Below are positions 17,373 through 21,396 of a stretch of 21,396 nucleotides of DNA, piece by piece. Below the pieces are notes generated by a model. The model was not told where the DNA came from, made no database searches, and was given only the letters and a program-made list of their open reading frames with translations. The stretch is from the IMG/VR virus record IMGVR_UViG_3300025120_000668, positions 1 through 21,396 of that record; one strand, given 5' to 3'. The DNA is from a virus. Each line of letters starts with the position of its first letter. Positions within the stretch are counted from its first letter, which is position 1. Both the position numbers and the translations under genes were made by a program.

Positions 17373-19067
17373 ATGACAAATGAACATAATCCACACCATT
17401 ACGCAACAGTAGATAATAACGACACATCAATAGCACAAATAACAGACGCAGTAGATTTTCCACATACAGGATTAATCAAAGCATTGAGTTTAGGAATAAA
17501 AGGAAACTATGTGGTGAAAGGTTCTGCTACTGATTTTGACATTACTCAATCGGCACATAGCGGAAGCGGTGATGGTGGAAATGTTGTTGTTGTTGCAGCA
17601 GGTAAAATATTCCGTGATGGTGCTTTACATACAGTAGCAACTGCTAATTTTACTGCTACTAGTTTTCAAGCAACACAACACACTCACCATCTATTAGTTG
17701 CCGATATTGGAACTTGTGGCACAGGAGCGCATACAGATGAAGCAACTTGTGTGGCGGCGCATAGTAGTCAATGGAATCCAACCCCCATATTACAAATAAG
17801 AAAACATGGTAGTTCTACTCAAAATGCAATACCTCCTTATACAGAAGGAGATACAATAATTGCAGTATTAACCTACACAGGAACTAGTAGCACTAACGGT
17901 TTCAATGCCATGAATGTTCAATTCTTAACAACAGGTAAAGTTGCTAACAATGTAAGTATTGGATATGGAACTTCGGCTTATACGGAGGCCATGTCAATAA
18001 GTGCAAGTGCCGGAGATACTACAATAGAAAACAAAGTATCGGATAAAGATATTATTTTTAAAGTAAATGATGGAGGAACACCAACCGAAGTAATGAGAAT
18101 TGATGGTTCTACATCAAGAGTCGGTATTGGTGAAACTGCCCCCGATTCAATGCTACATCTAAAGTCTGCGGATGCCGCATCTCCCACTATTAAAATAGAA
18201 AATACAGGAACGGGATTCGAATCGGAAATAATTTTTCAAAGAACGGGAACTGCCGCAGCCTCTCAAGATATAGGGCATATTAAATTTAAGGCTTTAGATG
18301 ATGGAGGGGCTACTCATACTTACGGTAGCGTGTTTGTAGATGTTCATGATGAAACAGGAGGAACAGAAGATGGCCGATTCTTATTTTCGGTCGCAAAAGG
18401 CGGAACAGATAATACAGAAATTTTAAGACTAAGTGGCTCGGACGGATTTGTTTTCAACGACCAATCAAAAGATATGAATTTTAGAATTGAATCTAACGGT
18501 AATGCTAATATGTTATTTGTAGATGGAGGTAATGATAATGTTGGTATCGGAACTAACTCTAATGATGCTAATGCAATATTAACAGTAGAAGGTGCTATAT
18601 CCTTAGATGAAATATCAGCCCCTTCAAATACTGCTGATAGAGGGCAACTATACACTAACGCTGATAATCATTTACATTTTATTAATGGTGCAGGAACAGA
18701 TGTAAAAGTCACAGAAGAAGTTTTTATTGTGGCTTTATCGGATGAGACTACTGATTTAACCACGGGAAATGGTAAAGCGAGTTTTCATATGCCGTTTGCT
18801 ATGACATTAACCGCAGTTAAAGCAAACTGCACAACTGCTCCTACTGGCGCAACTATTCTTGTAGACATTAATGAAGCAGGTAGCACAATTTTTTCAACTC
18901 AATCTAATCGCCCAACTATTGCTATAGGTGCAACATCGGCAAATGCCGCAGGTATTGATGATACTGCCTTAGCCAATGATGCTTTAATTACTTTTGATAT
19001 AGACCAAATAGGTTCAACAGCCGCAGGTAAAGGATTAAAAGTTACACTATATGGTTATAGGGCGTGA
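17373..19067 (+). CDS. Tail fibre protein
   Basis: This 564-residue protein has a fibre-like layout. An N-terminal head (EHNPHHYATVDNNDTSIAQI) is followed by a beta domain (about 40-190) and then a shaft with phage-fibre repeats: SRVGIGETAPDSMLHLKS (about 248-265) and NDNVGIGTNSNDANAILTVE (about 388-407). It ends in a domain with LTTGNGKASFHMPFAMTLTA and a last strand KGLKVTLYGYRA. The VGIG(T/E)..P/N..L.V.(G/S) shaft repeat is frequent in marine phage fibres and usually forms a trimeric beta structure. Residues ~113-134 carry a two-cysteine insert (GTCGTGAHTDEATCVAA) like that in the 6536-7240 product. The distal domain likely contacts the host surface. The SD is GAGGTAGAG, and the gene begins one base after the previous stop. 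Confidence 0.75.
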   Translation: MTNEHNPHHYATVDNNDTSIAQITDAVDFPHTGLIKALSLGIKGNYVVKGSATDFDITQSAHSGSGDGGNVVVVAAGKIFRDGALHTVATANFTATSFQATQHTHHLLVADIGTCGTGAHTDEATCVAAHSSQWNPTPILQIRKHGSSTQNAIPPYTEGDTIIAVLTYTGTSSTNGFNAMNVQFLTTGKVANNVSIGYGTSAYTEAMSISASAGDTTIENKVSDKDIIFKVNDGGTPTEVMRIDGSTSRVGIGETAPDSMLHLKSADAASPTIKIENTGTGFESEIIFQRTGTAAASQDIGHIKFKALDDGGATHTYGSVFVDVHDETGGTEDGRFLFSVAKGGTDNTEILRLSGSDGFVFNDQSKDMNFRIESNGNANMLFVDGGNDNVGIGTNSNDANAILTVEGAISLDEISAPSNTADRGQLYTNADNHLHFINGAGTDVKVTEEVFIVALSDETTDLTTGNGKASFHMPFAMTLTAVKANCTTAPTGATILVDINEAGSTIFSTQSNRPTIAIGATSANAAGIDDTALANDALITFDIDQIGSTAAGKGLKVTLYGYRA

Positions 19068-19821
19068 TACTATTCCTATTCATATGATTAACACCTATAC
19101 ACAATTTCCTGCTACTGGCGGTGGTGGTGGCGGCGGTGGCGGAGGAAGTTCAGTTCCTTTTACTATAGCGGTTGATGCCTCAAGTGGTGCTAATAACGCT
19201 ATGACCGGAGCATTACATCATTTTAATAGAACTGCGGGTGGCGGTGGCGCTCTAAGGGGAATTTATATTGATTTTGCAGATGGAACTTCGGGAACAAATG
19301 GGGGTCAATCTTCTTATGGAACGGCTTCAAGTCCTACAAGAACTACACAAACTGCTCATGTTAGAACTTCGGAAGTTCAAGGTTCATATAACATACAAGC
19401 AACATTTGAAATGGTTTTCTTTTTCGGTGGGTATGTTAGACAAGGAAACTTAGGAAGTCTAAGTAATATTCATTGGCAAACTCCTAGTAGTGTTACTACT
19501 TCTTTAAGTAATGGTGTGACCGTTCAGCAGACGGGAGAACTGTCGGACACTAACGAACATGACCAAGATAATACATTAGTTGATGGTCACAGCGTTGATA
19601 TAAATTCAAATCCATCGTTTGTTCCTCAAGGAATTTATGCTGATTTGAGTAAATCAATTGGTAGTGGTTTCTATCTTTACTCTTTGCGATGGGGTGGAGG
19701 TAGAGGTTCACCTACATTCCCTGCCGCTAATGACACAATATCATTTACATTTACAGTAGATGCAGATGCAGGGGGTTCTACCCATACTGTAATACATGAG
19801 TTCATAATGAAATTTATTTGA
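19051..19821 (+). CDS. Polyglycine-hinged adhesin / fibre tip protein candidate
   Basis: This 256-residue protein directly follows the tail fibre gene. After a short N-terminus, ten consecutive glycines near residues 23-32 form a flexible hinge, followed by a beta-rich glycine/serine domain (GGGGALRGIYIDFADGTSG, GSYNIQATFEMVFFFGGYVR). The end (SISFTFTVDADAGGSTH-like pattern, then VIHEFIMKFI) looks like the closing strand of a sandwich. Tip adhesins with glycine-rich loops are encoded next to fibre genes in several tailed viruses. The listed ATG overlaps the fibre gene by 17 bases. An ATG at 19084 is an equally plausible start that keeps the whole domain. Neither has a well-placed SD. Exact role inferred. 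Confidence 0.6.
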   Translation: MVIGRDTIPIHMINTYTQFPATGGGGGGGGGGSSVPFTIAVDASSGANNAMTGALHHFNRTAGGGGALRGIYIDFADGTSGTNGGQSSYGTASSPTRTTQTAHVRTSEVQGSYNIQATFEMVFFFGGYVRQGNLGSLSNIHWQTPSSVTTSLSNGVTVQQTGELSDTNEHDQDNTLVDGHSVDINSNPSFVPQGIYADLSKSIGSGFYLYSLRWGGGRGSPTFPAANDTISFTFTVDADAGGSTHTVIHEFIMKFI

Positions 19822-19830
19822 GGTGATTTA

Positions 19831-20391
19831 TTGACAAGAATACAAGTAAACATTCCTGCCGGAGTTTCCGGTAATTTTGAAGTAGCACACTATACAGACC
19901 AAACTACTGATAGGCAATGGCAAATATATTTACAAATGAAAGATGAATCTCATTCAAACTATTGTGTTTTATTAGATTCTAATTGCCCTATGCCAATTAT
20001 GCAAGACTCCGAAGGAGAATATAGAGAACATCAATGGTTATGGGATTTTGCCACAGGCGATGTATTGGTTGGTGGTTTAGGAATAGGAATGGTAAATGAA
20101 TTTTTAATCAATGCTCCTAATATTAATTCAGTAACAATTATAGAAAATTCACAAGATGTAATAGATTTAGTTTGGCCTTATTGTGCTAAAGATAATAGAT
20201 TTACTTTAATACAGGCTGACATAGAAACTTGGATTCCCCCTCAAGGTTCTCAATGGGATATAATGTGGTTTGATACATGGACTAGTGCTAATTCTCTAGG
20301 CTCAACTGAATATGAAACGCTTATGAGAAATAGATATTCTAACTATGGTGATAATATTGGCTTTTGGGGAAGTTTGCCTCCATCTAATTAG
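19831..20391 (+). CDS. Spermidine-synthase-fold / SAM methyltransferase-like protein
   Basis: This 186-residue protein starts at TTG, with GAGGTGA as SD. It has a Rossmann-type methyltransferase core: GGLGIGMVNEFL (about 79-90) as the glycine-rich nucleotide loop, VTIIENSQDVID (about 99-110) with the acidic residue at the end of strand 2, and an acidic loop/strand with QADIETWIP and WDIMWFDTW (about 129-149). The segment YCVLLDSNCPMPIMQ followed by EYREH before the core matches the order seen in spermidine synthases, where a substrate loop precedes the glycine loop. A polyamine or other small-molecule transfer, or a degenerate structural use, is possible. Its place among fibre genes is unusual. 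The catalytic identity is not decided by sequence alone. Confidence 0.65.
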   Translation: MTRIQVNIPAGVSGNFEVAHYTDQTTDRQWQIYLQMKDESHSNYCVLLDSNCPMPIMQDSEGEYREHQWLWDFATGDVLVGGLGIGMVNEFLINAPNINSVTIIENSQDVIDLVWPYCAKDNRFTLIQADIETWIPPQGSQWDIMWFDTWTSANSLGSTEYETLMRNRYSNYGDNIGFWGSLPPSN

Positions 20392-20395
20392 TAAA

Positions 20396-20512
20396 ATGTT
20401 TCTACCTTTCTTATTTCTGCTTAGTTTCGCTATTGGTTATTTAACCGTTAGTGCATTATTTGTTGAAGATAAGCCATTAGGCTTTATTATTTTAAATTCA
20501 AACGACGAATAA
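20396..20512 (+). CDS. One-helix membrane peptide
   Basis: This 38-residue ORF begins four bases after the methyltransferase-like gene. Residues ~2-22 are a continuous hydrophobic stretch (FLPFLFLLSFAIGYLTVSAL), followed by a short polar tail (EDKPLGFIILNSNDE). It has no clear SD of its own, so coupled translation is probable. A small holin-like or membrane-anchoring lysis role is possible at the end of a late operon, but any short hydrophobic ORF could look like this. Confidence 0.45.
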   Translation: MFLPFLFLLSFAIGYLTVSALFVEDKPLGFIILNSNDE

Positions 20513-20527
20513 CTTTCGCCTATCCAG

Positions 20528-20556
20528 AAAGTTTTCGAGGTTTTTTAGAAAACTTT
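20528..20556 (+). terminator. Hairpin terminator of the late plus-strand operon
   Basis: AAAGTTTTC (20528-20536) and GAAAACTTT (20548-20556) form a perfect 9-bp stem with an 11-base loop, 15 bases after the last plus-strand stop codon. A T-rich tract with T6 (20563-20568) follows. The stem is AT-rich, so it may be a weak intrinsic terminator. In an archaeal host the T tracts alone may suffice. Confidence 0.5.
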
Positions 20557-20584
20557 TCAAAATTTTTTGAAAAAAAAATTGAAA

Positions 20585-20608
20585 GAGGAATGGCCTAAAC
20601 CACTCCCC
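20585..20608 (-). terminator. Hairpin terminator of the minus-strand operon
   Basis: Read on the minus strand, GGGGAGTGG, a six-base loop and CCATTCCTC form a 9-bp stem with two G-U pairs, followed by a T9 run (the A run at 20570-20578 on the plus strand). On the plus strand the same stem has two A-C mismatches, so it works for the minus strand. It sits right after the stop of the zinc-ribbon gene. Confidence 0.65.
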
Positions 20609-20610
20609 CT

Positions 20611-20754
20611 TCATTTTGTTTTAACTGACCAAATACCATTACATGAACGGCATTCCCATAACTTAACTTGTTCACTAGAACCTACATAGAATCCTAAGAT
20701 TCTCTTCGCTAATGTCTTGTCCTTACAATAAGGACATTTCTGTTTCAAACTCAT
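20611..20754 (-). CDS. Small zinc-ribbon protein
   Basis: This 47-residue protein has two CxxC knuckles: C7-P-Y-C10 and C35-R-S-C38, with basic residues in between (KDKTLAKR). Four cysteines in a CxxC-x24-CxxC layout are characteristic of a treble-clef or zinc-ribbon fold that binds one zinc ion. Such small proteins often act as transcription or replication accessory factors in viruses. The start overlaps the stop of the upstream gene (ATGA), so the two are coupled, and the gene is the last of a minus-strand operon. Partner and DNA or protein target are unknown. Confidence 0.7.
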   Translation of the reverse strand: MSLKQKCPYCKDKTLAKRILGFYVGSSEQVKLWECRSCNGIWSVKTK

Positions 20755-20900
20755 TTCTTATCTTCCGTTTGACCCATTAATCTTTTAATATAATCGTCTA
20801 CACTTTGTTCTGTTATGTTAGTACCGCCAAAAGCGGCAAAAAACAATAGCGTTAAGACAATCATAAAGATAAATAAACCGAACATTTCTGCTGTACTCAT
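20751..20900 (-). CDS. Small membrane protein of the minus-strand operon
   Basis: This 49-residue protein has one strongly hydrophobic helix (MFGLFIFMIVLTLLFFAAFG, about residues 6-25) and a hydrophilic, charged C-terminal tail (SVDDYIKRLMGQTEDKK). Its start is preceded by GGAGGTGA and overlaps the exonuclease stop by one base. Possible roles include a membrane tether or superinfection factor, but no family is recognised. Confidence 0.6.
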   Translation of the reverse strand: MSTAEMFGLFIFMIVLTLLFFAAFGGTNITEQSVDDYIKRLMGQTEDKK

Positions 20901-21396
20901 CACCAATTCACCTCCAAATCTACAAATTCTTCTTTCTCTATCGAGAAGGCTTTCACAATCCCGTGTTCCTTACCATACTGCCAAAGGTCATAAACTAATT
21001 GGGTATCTTTCATACAATACTCAACCACTTCATCATATTGACCCATCTTCCATAATCTAGGAGCATCAGCACTCTCCATAAGTTTAGAGTCATCCATAGT
21101 ACACTTTACAAGATTCTTAAGTTGGAATCTTTCTCCGTGTTCTTTCAACAATATCTTACTAGTATCAATATAACTCTTATCACCTATGTACTTATGAATA
21201 CAATATATATCCATAGAGTCTCTAAGTATGGGAAGGTCAAAGACCGCTATGTTGTGGCCTAAAACCTTCCCACCCTTAGATAGATGGTCATCTAAATCAT
21301 ACTTCAGTTCACCTAGACTTTTAACAACATGACCGGATTTAGCAAATGAATCTACAGGCTCGTCAACATAGACCGTTCCTGTATTACCATCCCAAG
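20900..21396 (-). CDS. DEDDy-type 3'-5' exonuclease, PolB-exonuclease related (5' partial)
   Basis: The frame is open to the right edge, so the gene starts outside the window; about 164 residues are visible. GHNIAVFDLPILRDS matches exonuclease motif II (N..xFD), and YCMKDTQLVYDLW matches motif III of the DEDDy class (Y-x3-D). The first acidic motif would be beyond the edge. The protein ends about 30 residues after motif III with no polymerase palm following, so it looks like a stand-alone RNase H-like exonuclease of the type related to the PolB proofreading domain. It may proofread for a separately encoded polymerase or process DNA ends. It is the first visible gene of a three-gene coupled minus-strand operon. 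Confidence 0.8.
   Translation of the reverse strand, partial: WDGNTGTVYVDEPVDSFAKSGHVVKSLGELKYDLDDHLSKGGKVLGHNIAVFDLPILRDSMDIYCIHKYIGDKSYIDTSKILLKEHGERFQLKNLVKCTMDDSKLMESADAPRLWKMGQYDEVVEYCMKDTQLVYDLWQYGKEHGIVKAFSIEKEEFVDLEVNW

Noticed and set aside
19268-19453. Plus-strand 61-codon ORF inside the adhesin gene
   Set aside because: Out-of-frame shadow of a beta-rich domain, no SD, no recognisable product.
20815-21060. Plus-strand 81-codon ORF opposite the exonuclease
   Set aside because: The opposite strand holds a membrane peptide and an exonuclease with conserved motifs. The plus ORF crosses both and has no SD.

Overview
The window is the late structural (tail) region of a double-stranded DNA tailed virus with siphovirus-like gene order, followed by the edge of a convergent early/replication block. 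It is AT-rich (about one-third G+C by eye) and almost wholly coding. Plus-strand genes are packed with stop/start overlaps or gaps of a few bases. I see no tRNA, rRNA, integrase, transposase or CRISPR array. The host is not proven. Many starts sit behind GGTGA-type Shine-Dalgarno (SD) sequences, and a PolB-like exonuclease is present. Together with marine-virus-like fibre modules, this suggests a marine, possibly archaeal virus, such as one of the magrovirus-like viruses of Marine Group II Euryarchaeota. That assignment is inference.

Layout. Positions 1-2181 hold head-tail joining genes: a partial adaptor-like protein, a glutamine-rich disordered protein, a small helical protein and a probable tail terminator. 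Positions 2212-3968 hold the tail tube protein and a tiny lysine-rich protein. Positions 4023-4591 hold two overlapping tail-assembly chaperone ORFs. They are joined by what looks like a complete programmed -1 frameshift signal: an internal SD-like AGGAGG, the slippery heptamer A AAA AAG, and a 7-bp GC-rich hairpin. The tape measure protein follows (4597-6531). Then come a distal-tail candidate (6536-7240), a LamG-like protein (7249-8556), a giant 2825-residue tail-tip/hub protein (8553-17030), a small baseplate or collar protein (17027-17371), a tail fibre (17373-19067), a polyglycine-hinged adhesin (19051-19821), a spermidine-synthase-fold methyltransferase-like protein (19831-20391) and a one-helix membrane peptide (20396-20512).

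Positions 20513-20610 form a convergent boundary with one hairpin terminator per strand. Beyond it, on the minus strand, lie a zinc-ribbon peptide, a one-helix membrane peptide and a DEDDy 3'-5' exonuclease that runs off the right edge. The terminase, portal, protease and capsid genes would be expected to the left of the window.

How the genes fit together: the adaptor and terminator join head and tail. The tube polymerises around the tape measure protein with help from the G and GT chaperones. The distal-tail, LamG, giant hub and fibre/adhesin proteins form the host-recognition tip. The most notable signals are the three-part frameshift cassette, the repeated GTGI-type beta modules shared by two tip proteins, the C-terminal position of the hub domain in the giant protein, and the methyltransferase-like gene among the fibre genes.
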